From Microvirga mediterraneensis (GTDB lineage Bacteria > Pseudomonadota > Alphaproteobacteria > Rhizobiales > Beijerinckiaceae), in contig NZ_JACDXJ010000003.1 in NCBI RefSeq assembly GCF_013520865.1, forward strand, positions 186,001 to 250,000: a stretch of 64,000 nt of DNA, given 5' to 3'. Made by a program: the position numbers and the translations under genes. This document shows positions 17,963-27,121 of the stretch, in pieces (position 1 is the first letter of the stretch; the number at the start of each line of letters is the position of its first letter). Under the pieces are notes generated by a model that worked only from the letters and a program-made list of their open reading frames with translations, was not told the DNA's origin and made no database searches.

Positions 17963-18619
17963 ATGATTTGGGAACCGCCATCATCGTGTAAGCGCCAGCG
18001 CCCCGCTGCTCGGTCGGCAGATACGCCTGGTCTACATACCATCTGCTCCGCAGAAGGTCGGTGCCCCTTCATTGGCGCCAAGCTCGCACAAGAAGGGCGC
18101 CGCCAGCCCGCGTCGTCTGCGCTGCTCGTCGTCGAGGACAATCCGCTGGTGCGTGACTTCGCGGTCACAGCCCTAGAGGACGCCGGCTACCATGTGATCG
18201 TGGCTGAGGACGGGCCGAGTGGCCTCAGGCTGCTGGAGCGGCACAAGGAAGAGATCGCTCTTCTGTTCACAGATGTCGTGCGGGCCGGGCGGATGAACGG
18301 CCGCAAAGTGGCTGACGAAGCTCTCAAGATCTCGTCGAGGTTGAAGGTGCTGTTCACCACGGGCTACACGCGCAATGCCATCATCCACCATGGCCGTTTG
18401 GATGAAGGCGTGGAGCTGATCACCAAGCCGTTCACAGCCGTGGCCTGGCGGATCGGGTCCATTGGCTCCTCGCTGCCATTTGAGCGTAAACTGCCGACAG
18501 CTCGCCTTATGTTGTTCCCTATAGCGCCGCGCTCTTCGTTCAAGCACGAAGGAGATCGATCCAGGTCGCAGACCTCTGACCCACTGCTCGTCCATACTGT
18601 TCCACCCCCATGTCGATAG
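17963..18619 (+). CDS. Response-regulator receiver domain protein, probably a hybrid-kinase remnant
   Basis: The receiver domain is clear: SALLVVEDNPLVRDFAV, the phosphoacceptor Asp in LLFTDVV, the Thr switch in LFTTGYTRN and the Lys in ITKPFT. This is close to the C-terminal receiver of hybrid histidine kinases of this group, and no kinase domain precedes it. The sequence after TKPFT does not follow the family, which suggests a frameshift or replaced tail. The start is uncertain; the ATG at 17963 has no good ribosome site, and the frame is open upstream to 17819, overlapping the metallophosphoesterase start. Confidence 0.55.
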   Translation: MIWEPPSSCKRQRPAARSADTPGLHTICSAEGRCPFIGAKLAQEGRRQPASSALLVVEDNPLVRDFAVTALEDAGYHVIVAEDGPSGLRLLERHKEEIALLFTDVVRAGRMNGRKVADEALKISSRLKVLFTTGYTRNAIIHHGRLDEGVELITKPFTAVAWRIGSIGSSLPFERKLPTARLMLFPIAPRSSFKHEGDRSRSQTSDPLLVHTVPPPCR

Positions 18620-18665
18620 CTTGCAAGCACGCCCCGCACATCCGGCGGGTCTGGAGACTTCCCAC

Positions 18666-20564
18666 TTACGACCTTTCAGCGCTTACGACGGCGCGGTCCG
18701 GGGACCGATGGCGCTCGACCTCAACGTTGGTTTCCCCCGCTTTAGGGAATGAGCTTGCGACAAGTTCCTGCAACTCACCCTCGTCCAAAGTTTCCTTCTC
18801 CAGCAGGCGCCGGGCCGTCCGCTCCAGGACATCCCGCCTCTCCCGCAGGAGCGCGACAGTCTGCTCGAACACCTGGTCCACAATGGCCCGCACCTCGTCG
18901 TCAATCGCAGCCGCGGTCTCATCCGAGTAGGAGCGTTCGCGTGCGCCATTGCCGAGCGGGTTCGGGCTCAGGAATGATCGCTCATCCTTTTCCAGGGCAA
19001 CATTCCCGAGCTTTTCCGACATGCCATAGCGGGTCACCATCGAGCGGGCGATGTCAGTCACACGCACCAGGTCATCCGACGCGCCGGTGGAGAGATGGTT
19101 GAAGACGATCAGCTCGGCGGCGCGCCCGCCGAGCAGCACCGCCATCTTGTTCTCCAGCTCCTCGCGGGTCATCAGGAAGCGATCTTCGGTGGGCCGCTGG
19201 ATCGTGTAGCCCAGCGCCCCGACGCCGCGCGGGATGATCGACACCTTGTGCACCGGGTCCACGCCGGGGAGCGCCAGGGCGACGAGCGCATGGCCCATTT
19301 CATGGTACGCCACCACCTCGCGCTCCTTCGGGTTCAGGAGCCGGTTGCGTTTCTCCAACCCGGCGACGATGCGCTCGATGGCGTTGTTGAAGTCCGCCAT
19401 GGTCACGGCGTCCGCTCCGCGCCGGGTGGCCAAGAGCGCGGCCTCGTTCACGAGGTTGGCCAGATCCGCACCTGTGAAGCCAGGGGTGAGCGCCGCCACC
19501 TTTTCGGCATCCACATCCGGGGCCAGCTTCGCCTTGCGCATGTGCACCTGGAGGATTTGGATGCGGCCCTTCTTGTCGGGCCGGTCCACCAGCACCTGGC
19601 GGTCGAAGCGCCCGGCGCGCAGCAGCGCCGGGTCCAGGATCTCGGGCCGGTTGGTGGCGCCGAGCAGCACCAGGCCGGTGCGGGAGTCGAAGCCATCGAG
19701 TTCGACAAGAAGCTGGTTGAGCGTTTGCTCCTTCTCGTCATGGCCTCCGGCCAGGCCGCCCATGCCGCGGGCGCGGCCAAGGGCGTCGAGCTCGTCGATG
19801 AAGATGATGGCCGGCGCCTTTTCGCGGGCCTGCTGGAACAGGTCGCGCACACGCGCGGCACCGACGCCGACGAACATCTCGACGAACTCCGAGCCGGAGA
19901 TGGAGAAGAACGGCACCTTCGCTTCGCCGGCCACCGCCTTGGCGAGCAGCGTCTTGCCGGTGCCCGGCGGGCCGACCAGGAGCACGCCCTTCGGCATGCG
20001 CCCGCCAAGCCGGCCGTACTGCTCCGGGTTTCTGAGGAACTCGACGACCTCCCGCAACTCGTCCTTGGCCTCATCGACACCGGCCACGTCCTCGAAGCGT
20101 ACGCCGGTGTCGGCTTCGACATAGACCTTGGCCTTGCTCTTGCCGATCTGCATCAGGCCTCCGCCAAGGCCGCCCGCCCCAGCCATGCGGCGCATGAGGA
20201 AGGCCCAAATCCCGAAGAAGATCAGGACAGGCAGAACCCAGGAGAGGATGTCGCGGAACAGCGTGCTTTCGATCTGTCCAGTATAGGTGACGCCGTATTG
20301 CTGCAGCTCTTGGGCAAAGTCCGGGTCAACGCGGGTCGTCGCGAACCGCGTCTGGCCGCCAGGCAGAGGCTCCTTCAGCCGCCCCTGGATGAAGCGGTCG
20401 GAGATGCCGATCTCGGCCACCTTGCCGCCCCGGAGCAGCTCCTGGAACTGGCTGTAGGGAATAGGCGCGATCTGCTGGGCCGTGCTGAAGACGTACTGGA
20501 TCAGCAGGATGCCCAGGATGGCGGCGATCCAGTACCAGGTGTTGAACTGCTTGCTCTTGTCCAT
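18666..20564 (-). CDS. ftsH: ATP-dependent zinc metalloprotease FtsH
   Basis: A 632-residue membrane protease that degrades misfolded or regulatory proteins. TM1 is near residues 9-27 and TM2 near 100-120, enclosing a periplasmic domain. The AAA domain has Walker [14 protein letters not shown], Walker [12 protein letters not shown] and second region of homology [20 protein letters not shown]. The zinc site is HEMGHALV. The start at 20564 (MDKSKQFN) was chosen over the ATG 27 bases upstream because it gives the family N terminus. An accessory FtsH copy is a core member of the tLST/LHR heat-resistance island, and the context here fits. Candidate EcfG promoter about 50 bp upstream. Confidence 0.95.
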   Translation of the reverse strand: MDKSKQFNTWYWIAAILGILLIQYVFSTAQQIAPIPYSQFQELLRGGKVAEIGISDRFIQGRLKEPLPGGQTRFATTRVDPDFAQELQQYGVTYTGQIESTLFRDILSWVLPVLIFFGIWAFLMRRMAGAGGLGGGLMQIGKSKAKVYVEADTGVRFEDVAGVDEAKDELREVVEFLRNPEQYGRLGGRMPKGVLLVGPPGTGKTLLAKAVAGEAKVPFFSISGSEFVEMFVGVGAARVRDLFQQAREKAPAIIFIDELDALGRARGMGGLAGGHDEKEQTLNQLLVELDGFDSRTGLVLLGATNRPEILDPALLRAGRFDRQVLVDRPDKKGRIQILQVHMRKAKLAPDVDAEKVAALTPGFTGADLANLVNEAALLATRRGADAVTMADFNNAIERIVAGLEKRNRLLNPKEREVVAYHEMGHALVALALPGVDPVHKVSIIPRGVGALGYTIQRPTEDRFLMTREELENKMAVLLGGRAAELIVFNHLSTGASDDLVRVTDIARSMVTRYGMSEKLGNVALEKDERSFLSPNPLGNGARERSYSDETAAAIDDEVRAIVDQVFEQTVALLRERRDVLERTARRLLEKETLDEGELQELVASSFPKAGETNVEVERHRSPDRAVVSAERS

Positions 20565-20615
20565 CGAGGTTCCCCACAGCGGCTCGACCACCAGGACGAG
20601 CCCTCAGACCGGGTC

Positions 20616-20640
20616 AACGTGAGGCAGCAATCCTGGTTCG
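20616..20640 (-). promoter_or_regulatory. EcfG-like promoter candidate for ftsH
   Basis: Minus strand CGAAC, 16 bases, CGTT; one mismatch to the general stress response consensus. The -10 end is 52 bp from the chosen ftsH start. Confidence 0.4.
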
Positions 20641-20896
20641 ATCAGAGCCATGGCGGTGGTACCTTACTGGCCAATCACATCCATTGGTCGTGTTCGATTG
20701 TTCTTCTTCTCTCCATCCGAAACAGACGGGGTGGTCGTAGATAATTGTGCGACGTCGGGTGGACAGCTTCATTGGATGGCTATCCGGAGCCCTGGCCCAA
20801 ATTGCCAACGCCGGTCCCTTCCATCATCCTGCAAGGGACCGACCGGATGGCTGGCCATCATGGTTAAAGGTCCGACAGGACCGTAGGGAGCTAGGG

Positions 20897-21283
20897 ATGA
20901 CGTCAGAAGAGATGCATGCGCGTTTGCCCGTCATCCGAACAATTGCCATGCCCTCGGACACCAACCCTGCTGGAGACATCTTCGGCGGTTGGCTGATGTC
21001 GCAGATGGACCTTGCCGCCGGCAATGCGGCTGCACGGCGCGCTCGGGGACGCTGCGTAACCGTTGCAGTGGATGGAATGGTATTTCACACTCCAGTGCAT
21101 GTCGGTGACGAGGTCTCAGTTTACGCCGACCTGATTTCCACGGGCCGCACCTCCATGAAGTTCCAGGTTGAAGCTTGGCGCCGCTCCCGTGATGGCGACG
21201 AACAGATCAAGGTGACGGAAGCGGTCTTCACGTTTGTCGCCATCGACAGTGGCTCCCGCCCTCGCCCACTGCCCCCGAGTTGA
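20897..21283 (+). CDS. Acyl-CoA thioesterase, YciA-like hot-dog fold
   Basis: 128 residues forming one hot-dog domain. The conserved segment PSDTNPAGDIFGGWLMSQMD (about residues 19-38) carries the active-site Asn/Asp and Gly-Gly of YciA/acyl-CoA hydrolases, followed by VTVAVDGMVFHTPVHVGDEV. It hydrolyses acyl-CoA to free CoA and fatty acid in the cytoplasm. The start at 20897 has the ribosome site TAGGGAGC just upstream. Divergent from ftsH. Confidence 0.88.
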   Translation: MTSEEMHARLPVIRTIAMPSDTNPAGDIFGGWLMSQMDLAAGNAAARRARGRCVTVAVDGMVFHTPVHVGDEVSVYADLISTGRTSMKFQVEAWRRSRDGDEQIKVTEAVFTFVAIDSGSRPRPLPPS

Positions 21284-21662
21284 GCCCAGTACGATTGATC
21301 CTTACGGAATTCACCCCTCTGAGGAGCGAACAGAGGGCGAAGATTTTCGCTCACCTTATGACTGGGGTCAGGCGGCCTAGGCGGTCGGGTTCTGAGCTGA
21401 GGCTTGCTAATTGACCGCAAACTGAGCACCGACGACGCCGTTCTCCCTCAGGGTTCGCGACCCTCCCTGGAGGCGGGAACGTGTTGTGGCGGCAGAGTCA
21501 GGTGATGGCGGCCATCCACCATGCAAAGCTACCCGATAGCCGAGCTTATCGGCAATCAGCCGCCGAGATCGACATTCTCGGCATCCCGGACGCCTCTGCT
21601 TAATGTGCAATTTTGCAAACAAAGCATTCCCTCAGAAGAACGGTTCGATCTTCACATACGCT

Positions 21663-21685
21663 AGATATGCACCAATTGCATATCT
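21663..21685. repeat. Perfect 9-bp inverted repeat, operator-like
   Basis: AGATATGCA, 5-base spacer CCAAT, TGCATATCT. The symmetry, AT-rich arms and position about 115 bp upstream of the DUF1127 ATG suggest a binding site for a dimeric regulator. No known regulator is assigned. Confidence 0.55.
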
Positions 21686-21763
21686 GAGCTTCTCTTTCGT
21701 CTGTTTCAGAGCTCACTTCCCGTTCTTATATGTTTGATTGCAAACAAGCAAAGTACGAAATTG

Positions 21764-21780
21764 CCGGCCGCATGGGCCGG
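21764..21780 (+). promoter_or_regulatory. Hairpin in the presumed 5' leader of the DUF1127 gene
   Basis: CCGGCC, loop GCATG, GGCCGG, ending 19 bases before the ATG at 21800. Could affect translation or mark transcript processing. Confidence 0.4.
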
Positions 21781-21799
21781 TTAAACACTCAGGATCATC

Positions 21800-21955
21800 A
21801 TGTTCGTAACGATTCTTCTGTCCAAACTCCGCGCTTATCGGCGGTACCGCGAAACGCTTCGCGAGCTTTCCGGTCTCACCGACCGTGAACTCGACGACAT
21901 TGGTCTCTCCCGTTCTGAGATCGATGCTATCGCGCATCGCTCGGCTGTCGCGTAA
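21800..21955 (+). CDS. DUF1127 family small protein
   Basis: 51 residues, starting at the ATG in ATCATGTTCGTA. The C-terminal half RELSGLTDRELDDIGLSRSEI is the typical DUF1127 (YjiS-like) motif, an arginine-rich short helix pair. Members in alphaproteobacteria have been linked to phosphate and carbon metabolism and small-RNA regulation, but no general function is fixed. It has its own terminator directly downstream and a long leader with inverted repeats, so it is a free-standing unit. Confidence 0.82.
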   Translation: MFVTILLSKLRAYRRYRETLRELSGLTDRELDDIGLSRSEIDAIAHRSAVA

Positions 21956-21980
21956 ATCAAGTCATCTCCAGCAATTGCTT

Positions 21981-22003
21981 CGCCCGCCGCCCGGCGGGCG
22001 TTT
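21981..22003 (+). terminator. Rho-independent terminator of the DUF1127 gene
   Basis: Stem CGCCCGCC, loop GCCC, GGCGGGCG, followed by TTTGTG; 26 bases after the stop codon. Confidence 0.75.
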
Positions 22004-22555
22004 GTGCTTCAAGTTGAAGCAAGAGCAGTTGGGTAAGGACCCAGAAGCCCACCATGTAACTTTGCAGCCACTCACACGGGCTGGGGTGGGTTGCGATCGG
22101 CAACGGGATCATCGTGCCTGGCCGGCCATCGAAAGCGAGTTTGCAGGCCGTTTCGGTCACAGCCAACTCGGCTAGCACCGCCTTGGCCTGCTCGCATCCG
22201 TCGGCTTGAACCAGGGGCTGAACTTGAGACGCGATGGCTGACCCTCACCCGAGCCAGCTTTGCTCATCGGCTCCCGAATCGATTCATCAAAGTTCCAAGC
22301 GAATTACTGGTGCACGGTGTTGGATCTGAATTTGAGCGCACGCCGACGACCAAGTTGCACATACAATGCTGGAGTTCCGCCACGAGCACCTTCGTGCTGC
22401 GGCTGCCGACCCTAAAGGTACCAGCGATGCGCTGAACACGGCCATCAACACCCAGGACGGGCAGATCATGTCGTCGGTCTAACACATCTTCTTATCCAGT
22501 GATCTTCCTCTGCCCCCGCGCGTTCTTCGGTGCACGGTGGTCGGGAGATGCGGTC
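22004..22555. other. Gap between the DUF1127 terminator and the antiporter gene
   Basis: About 550 bp. Short frames on both strands show no recognisable family and no good ribosome site. The promoter of the antiporter gene should be here but none stands out. Confidence 0.45.
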
Positions 22556-24334
22556 ATGGCCGAGCGGCTGTTGTTCGAGATGCTGGTGATTGTGGTGGCG
22601 TCGTTCGCTGTGGTGACGACCCTGGTTCGCCTCCGCTTCTCGCCTGTCACTGGTTACCTGCTCGCCGGCGTTCTGATCGGGCCGCATGGGCTGGGGCTCC
22701 TGCCCGCGACGGAGGGAGTGCGGTTTCTCGGCGAGCTCGGGGTCGTGCTCCTGATGTTTATCATCGGGCTGGAATTCTCCCTGCCACGCATGTTGGCGGC
22801 GCGCTCGCTCGTATTCGGCATGGGCAGCCTGCAGGTTGCTCTCACGACACTGGCTGGTGGCATCCTGGCGTGGGTGGCGGGCCTCGGCTGGGGCGCCGGC
22901 GTTCTGATTGGCGGGGCCATTGCCATGTCGTCCACGGCCATCGCGGCCAAGCAGCTCTCGGACCAGGAGGAGCTGAACACCCAACACGGACGCCTGGCTC
23001 TGGGCATTCTCCTGTTCCAGGATCTCGCCACGCTGCCGTTCCTCATCCTCACCGACGCCTTGAGCGGGCGCGGCGAGGCAAGTCCTGCCTTGGCGGCAGG
23101 CCGGGCTGTTCTTGCGGTGGTCATCTTTCTGGCCATTGCCCTGCTGGCGCGACGCACCTTGGCTCGGTTCTTCGAGATGCTGGCGCGCACCCGTTCGAAC
23201 GAGGTCTTCCTGCTCGGCGTCCTCTCGCTCGTCCTGCTGTCCGCCTTCGGGGCCGAGGAGGTTGGGTTGTCCCTGCCGATAGGGGCCTTCCTGGTCGGCA
23301 TGATCATCGGCGAGAGCGACTTCCGGCATCAGGTCGAGGACGAGATCCGCCCGTTCCGGGACGTGCTCCTAGGTCTGTTCTTCATCACGGTGGGCATGGC
23401 CGTCGATCCGCGGACGATCCTCACCCATCCGCTCTCCGTCATCGTCGCCCTGGCAGCCCTTGTTGGTTTGAAGGCGGCCATCGTGTTTGGCGCGGCCCGG
23501 GCCGCCGGCTGGACGGCACCCGCGGCGTTCCGGGGCGGCGTGGTGTTGGCGCATGGCGGCGAGTTCGCCCTTCTGTTGATGACGCAGGCGCTCGCGATTG
23601 GGCTTTTACCGGCGGGGACAGGCCAAGTGGTTCTGGTCACCGTCGTGCTCAGCATGGCGCTGGCCCCGCTTCTGATCCAATGGAATGGGCGCTTGGCCCG
23701 CGGGGTCGGCCTTGGTTCGCCGCAGGCCTTGCCCCACCCGGACGAAGCCGCCCTGGCGGAAGTCGGCGACACCCTGTCCGGGCATGTCATCCTGTGCGGA
23801 TGCGGACGGGTCGGATGCTTGGTCGCCAGGGTACTGGACATCGGCGGCATCCCATATGTTGCCGTCGAGCATGACATGGATCGATTGAGGAAGGCACGCG
23901 CGCAGGGGCATCACGTCGTCTTCGGGGACGCAACCCGGCCCGTCATACTCCGCGCCGCAGGCTTCGACCGGGCCAAGGCCGTGGTGGCCACGTTGGACAG
24001 CCCGTCCGCCTTGGAGCGGCTGGTCCACCGGGTCCGGCACCTGAACCATGCGCTGCCAGTCATCGTCAGCACCACCGACACGACATCAGTGCGAAGGCTG
24101 CTGGAGGTCGGCGCGACCCACGCCCTGCCGGAGAACCTTGCCGCCGGGCTCGGCCTCGCCGAGCACCTGCTCCGGGCTCTTGGAATGCCGCCGCAGGATG
24201 TCGAAGACCGCATCAACCAAGTTCGGACCCTTCTCAGCCCCGCCCCGGTGGACAATGCCGGCCTGAACGTCGCTTCCCGCCCAAAAGATGAGACACTCAG
24301 CGAGGTGCGTTCGGGCCTGCCGGAAAATTCATGA
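22556..24334 (+). CDS. KefB-like monovalent cation:proton antiporter (CPA2) with TrkA-N domain
   Basis: 592 residues. The N-terminal two thirds holds about 12 membrane segments (for example MLVIVVASFAVVTTLVRL, GVVLLMFIIGLEFSL with the CPA2 core GLEF). The cytoplasmic RCK/TrkA-N domain starts with HVILCGCGRVGCLVARVL near residue 420, a nucleotide-binding Rossmann fold. Such proteins exchange K+ or Na+ for H+ and protect against electrophile or pH stress. A KefB homologue is a regular member of the tLST/LHR island. The start at 22556 (MAERLLFEM) follows GGGAGATGCGGTC. Confidence 0.92.
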   Translation: MAERLLFEMLVIVVASFAVVTTLVRLRFSPVTGYLLAGVLIGPHGLGLLPATEGVRFLGELGVVLLMFIIGLEFSLPRMLAARSLVFGMGSLQVALTTLAGGILAWVAGLGWGAGVLIGGAIAMSSTAIAAKQLSDQEELNTQHGRLALGILLFQDLATLPFLILTDALSGRGEASPALAAGRAVLAVVIFLAIALLARRTLARFFEMLARTRSNEVFLLGVLSLVLLSAFGAEEVGLSLPIGAFLVGMIIGESDFRHQVEDEIRPFRDVLLGLFFITVGMAVDPRTILTHPLSVIVALAALVGLKAAIVFGAARAAGWTAPAAFRGGVVLAHGGEFALLLMTQALAIGLLPAGTGQVVLVTVVLSMALAPLLIQWNGRLARGVGLGSPQALPHPDEAALAEVGDTLSGHVILCGCGRVGCLVARVLDIGGIPYVAVEHDMDRLRKARAQGHHVVFGDATRPVILRAAGFDRAKAVVATLDSPSALERLVHRVRHLNHALPVIVSTTDTTSVRRLLEVGATHALPENLAAGLGLAEHLLRALGMPPQDVEDRINQVRTLLSPAPVDNAGLNVASRPKDETLSEVRSGLPENS

Positions 24335-24421
24335 GCGGAGCCGTGCGGCGAAACCGAGCGGATTGGATGCTGACCGTGCACCCTGATGTTGATCCCTTAT
24401 GTTAGGAGGTAGGGCATACTC

Positions 24422-24450
24422 CTGCGCCGCCTATGGCTGAGGTGGCGCAG
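24422..24450 (+). repeat. Strong hairpin downstream of the antiporter gene
   Basis: CTGCGCCGCC, 9-base loop, GGTGGCGCAG (10 pairs with one G-T wobble). No T-run follows, so it is not a classical terminator; it may protect the 3' end or act as a rho-dependent stop. Confidence 0.45.
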
Positions 24451-24642
24451 ACTGCTGGGCGGATCGCCGCCGGACTGTCAGAAGCCTTCGGGTAGTCGTC
24501 ATGTGGGAGCATGCGATCAGGACTTTGTCTCCGTGTGTGTTAACGGCTGAGTGTCAAAGCCTAGGAAACGCTCTGATATCGGCTGAGCTCCCGGCTACAG
24601 GCTGTCGACCGAGCGAGGCGAACGCGGCTATCGGGGCGCAAG

Positions 24643-24668
24643 GGAACCTTCCCCTCGGGTTTTGCGTC
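24643..24668 (+). promoter_or_regulatory. EcfG-like promoter candidate for the ferritin-like small gene
   Basis: GGAAC, 17 bases, CGTC; one mismatch in the -10 half. The -10 half runs into the first copy of the 18-bp tandem repeat. Confidence 0.4.
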
Positions 24669-24701
24669 AGTGCCTTTGTTAACGTCAGTGCCTTTGTTAA
24701 C
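24666..24701 (+). repeat. Perfect tandem duplication of 18 bp in the 5' leader
   Basis: Unit GTCAGTGCCTTTGTTAAC twice with no spacer, ending at the ribosome site AGAGGAGG of the gene at 24717. Confidence 0.9.
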
Positions 24702-24716
24702 AGAGGAGGCTCATCC

Positions 24717-24932
24717 ATGGCAGACAAAACCGGCACCAACGACCCCACCTATAACCTTATCAGCGTCCTGTATCACGCCCTCCAGGGGGCGGAGACCTAC
24801 GAGAAGTACGCCAGCGACGCTGGAAGCGATCAGGATCTCGCCAACTTTTTCCGGGAAGTCCAGCAGCAGGAGAAGCAACGGGCCGACCGCGCCAAGCAAC
24901 TCTTGGCCACACGCCTCCAGCAGGGTGGATAA
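24717..24932 (+). CDS. Small helical protein, ferritin-like
   Basis: 71 residues with a strong ribosome site (AGAGGAGGC). The sequence is almost wholly helical: YNLISVLYHALQGAETYEKY then DLANFFREVQQQEKQRADRA, two amphipathic helices with acidic and aromatic positions like those of ferritin-like/rubrerythrin helical hairpins. It is too short for a whole four-helix ferritin, so it might dimerise. Metal binding is not demonstrated by the sequence. It precedes two universal stress proteins on the same strand. Confidence 0.7.
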   Translation: MADKTGTNDPTYNLISVLYHALQGAETYEKYASDAGSDQDLANFFREVQQQEKQRADRAKQLLATRLQQGG

Positions 24933-25011
24933 GGTTCCAGACGACAGCCATTTGGTCTGTCGAGCCGTTGAGAGGCAGCGAGGGATCGCTGATTTGCGGA
25001 CCAACTTTGGT

Positions 25012-25031
25012 GAGCCCGTGATACGTGGGCT
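25012..25031 (+). repeat. Small hairpin upstream of the first universal stress protein gene
   Basis: GAGCCC, 8 bases, GGGCTC, ending 26 bases before the ATG at 25058; possibly part of the leader. Confidence 0.35.
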
Positions 25032-25057
25032 CGCCTCTACGGCAATGGACGGCGCCC

Positions 25058-25876
25058 ATGGCGTTCAAGGATGTTCTTGTCCTGCTTGATGAGAGATCCA
25101 ACCAAGCCAAGCAGTATGCAGCTTTGCTCGCCACTGCGTTCGACGCGCATGTCACGGCTGCCGCTTTGGCTCCGGATCCAGGGACAAGCGGTGGCTTCCT
25201 CGATGACGGCGCCGCGTTCCTCATACCCGCCCTCGAGGAAGCGAGACACGCAATCCTTCAGATGTTGGAAGAGTTCGCAACCTCTTTCCGACGTTCCGGA
25301 GCCAGAGTGGAAACGGAGGTGTTCACCGAGGCATCTGGTACGGCCGATCGCGCGCTCGGTCCGCTGGCCCGCAACTTCGACTTGATCGTTGCCGAGCAGC
25401 CCGACCCCGACCTCCCCGACGAGAGGCGAAGCATGATCGAGGCCGTCCTGTTCGCCTCCGGGCGCCCCGTGCTTGTGGTCCCTTCCAAGGAGGGCGTCTT
25501 GGGCAAACTGGAAAACGTGCTGGTTGCCTGGGACGGGAGCGCGACGGCCGCAAGGGCTGTGGGCGACGCCATTCCGTTCCTTGCACGCGCCCGGCGGGTT
25601 GAGCTCGTCACAGCGGTTGATGCCGTCGACAAAACCGCCGGATCCAGTCCGCGGATTGTTCGTCATTTGGCCCGCCATGGGGTAGAGGCAGCGTTTCACA
25701 GGCTTCCGATCGCGGATGATGTTGCGAGCACCCTTCTCTCGCATGCCTCTCACGCCGCGGCTGACCTGATGGTGATGGGCGGCTATGGGCATTCTCGCTT
25801 GCGCGAACGGATGCTTGGCGGAGCCACCCGAGGCGTTCTTGAAGCGATGACGTTGCCGGTATTGATGGCGCATTGA
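25058..25876 (+). CDS. Tandem-domain universal stress protein 1
   Basis: 272 residues made of two UspA-type halves. The first half begins FKDVLVLLDERSNQ; the second begins LENVLVAWDGSATAARAVGDA (about residue 148, written in part) and ends with the ATP-binding loop GGYGHSRLRERMLGGATRG. The first half lacks a clear ATP loop, as is usual in this type. Cytoplasmic stress protein of poorly known mechanism. The paralogue at 26133 has the same length and order. The start at 25058 was chosen because it opens with the Usp strand. Confidence 0.88.
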   Translation: MAFKDVLVLLDERSNQAKQYAALLATAFDAHVTAAALAPDPGTSGGFLDDGAAFLIPALEEARHAILQMLEEFATSFRRSGARVETEVFTEASGTADRALGPLARNFDLIVAEQPDPDLPDERRSMIEAVLFASGRPVLVVPSKEGVLGKLENVLVAWDGSATAARAVGDAIPFLARARRVELVTAVDAVDKTAGSSPRIVRHLARHGVEAAFHRLPIADDVASTLLSHASHAAADLMVMGGYGHSRLRERMLGGATRGVLEAMTLPVLMAH

Positions 25877-25906
25877 AGCGCGACAGGAACTAGGACCTAC
25901 GTCATG

Positions 25907-25944
25907 GCAGCCCCACGGGCCCGCCTTCAGGCACATGGGGCTGC
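25907..25944 (+). repeat. Stem-loop between the two universal stress protein genes
   Basis: GCAGCCCCA and TGGGGCTGC, a perfect 9-bp stem around a 20-base loop, 30 bases after the first stop codon. No T-run. Confidence 0.5.
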
Positions 25945-26132
25945 GATCGGGTGCCCCTCTGCCATAGACCCGAGAAGGTAGCAATAGGGCTAATGCGGGA
26001 GGCGGAAATGGCCGCCGGCACTCCGAACCTCGTTGAGCAGTCGTGCCGGCAGCTCCGAGGGGCGTGTCGATGGGAACTGATGAAGCGATACAATCATAAT
26101 CATATACCGACACGATGGGAGGGGACGCTCCA

Positions 26133-26951
26133 ATGGCCATCAAAGACATCGTCGTTGTGCTCGACACCAGTTCCAGGACAGTGGGCCCGTATGCGACTTC
26201 GCTGGCGGCCCTGTTTAAGGCGCACCTTACCGCCACTATGCTCGTGCACGACCCGATCACGAGCGTCACCTGGCCGGAAGCATCCATCCCCCTGCTGACA
26301 TCGGTGATTGAAGCCACACGGGAGGAGGCGCGTCAGACCCTTGAGGCGTTCGCCACAACGAGCCGGGCGCTCGGCATTACGGCCGAGACGGAGGTCATCG
26401 AGGTCACGCTTGGCTTGCCAGGCCGAGCGCTTGGTCCTCTGGCACGCCGCTTCGATCTTGCGGTGATCGAACAGCCGAACCCGGACGCACAAAACGACCG
26501 GGAGATCATGGCGGAATCGGTTCTGTTCGAGTCCGGCCGGCCTGCCCTGATTGTCCCATATGTGGCGCTCACGCCGTTCCGGCTCGAGACAGTGTTGATC
26601 GCCTGGGACGGCAGCGCCACGGCGGCACGTGCGCTTGGCGATGCGATGCCGTTTCTGGCCCGAGCCAAACAGGTCGAGATTCTCACGGTCGCTGACGAGC
26701 CGAGCGAGGCTGAAGCCTCCGGCCAGCAGATGGTCCGCCACCTGGAGCGCCACGGCGTCGCTGCGCAGTTCCGCGGGCTTCCTAGGGCCGGCGGTATTGC
26801 GAGCACGCTGCTGTCGCACGCGTTTGACGCACAAGCCGATCTGATGGTGATGGGAGGCTATGGGCACTCCCGCATGCGCGAATTCATCCTGGGCGGGGCC
26901 ACTCGTGAGGTGCTCGAGACCATGACCCTGCCGGTACTGATGTCACATTGA
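26133..26951 (+). CDS. Tandem-domain universal stress protein 2
   Basis: 272 residues, a paralogue of the protein at 25058 with identical layout: IKDIVVVLDTSSRT at the start, second domain from LETVLIAWDGSATAARALGD, and ATP loop GGYGHSRMREFILGGATRE near the end. Ribosome site GGGAGGGG. The 256-bp spacer from the first copy contains a strong stem-loop, so expression may be separate. The pair suggests an old tandem duplication followed by divergence. Confidence 0.88.
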   Translation: MAIKDIVVVLDTSSRTVGPYATSLAALFKAHLTATMLVHDPITSVTWPEASIPLLTSVIEATREEARQTLEAFATTSRALGITAETEVIEVTLGLPGRALGPLARRFDLAVIEQPNPDAQNDREIMAESVLFESGRPALIVPYVALTPFRLETVLIAWDGSATAARALGDAMPFLARAKQVEILTVADEPSEAEASGQQMVRHLERHGVAAQFRGLPRAGGIASTLLSHAFDAQADLMVMGGYGHSRMREFILGGATREVLETMTLPVLMSH

Positions 26952-27030
26952 ACGACACGGACATGGCTTGAGGCGGGGCCGCGTGTCAGGACGCAAGTCA
27001 CCGAGCGGGGCGGCGCGTTCCGGTTTCGTT

Positions 27031-27044
27031 GGCGGCGCGCCGCC
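27031..27044. repeat. GC palindrome after the second universal stress protein gene
   Basis: GGCGGCGCGCCGCC, a perfect 14-bp palindrome, 80 bp after the stop and 78 bp before the glycosidase start. Could be a weak terminator or chance in GC-rich DNA. Confidence 0.3.
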
Positions 27045-27121
27045 GCCACTCGCCTTAGACCGTCTTCTTGGAGCCGATCGCTCAGGTTTTGCGATTTCCG
27101 CGTTCCACAGGGGAGAAGCCT

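Larger units (their letters stand above)
21284..21799. other. Long 5' region of the DUF1127 gene with two inverted repeats
   Basis: No coding sequence is convincing. It is AT-rich near 21600-21760 and holds an operator-like palindrome, a hairpin just upstream of the ATG, and two copies of TTGCAAACAA (near 21612 and 21738). Confidence 0.5.

Noticed and set aside
19095..20744. Long + strand frame opposite ftsH
   Set aside because: It is the antisense of a well-conserved FtsH gene; the translation has no family sequence and arises from GC-rich codon bias.
27031..27044. GGCGGCGCGCCGCC as a terminator
   Set aside because: No T-run follows and such palindromes are common by chance in GC-rich DNA; kept only as a low-confidence repeat.
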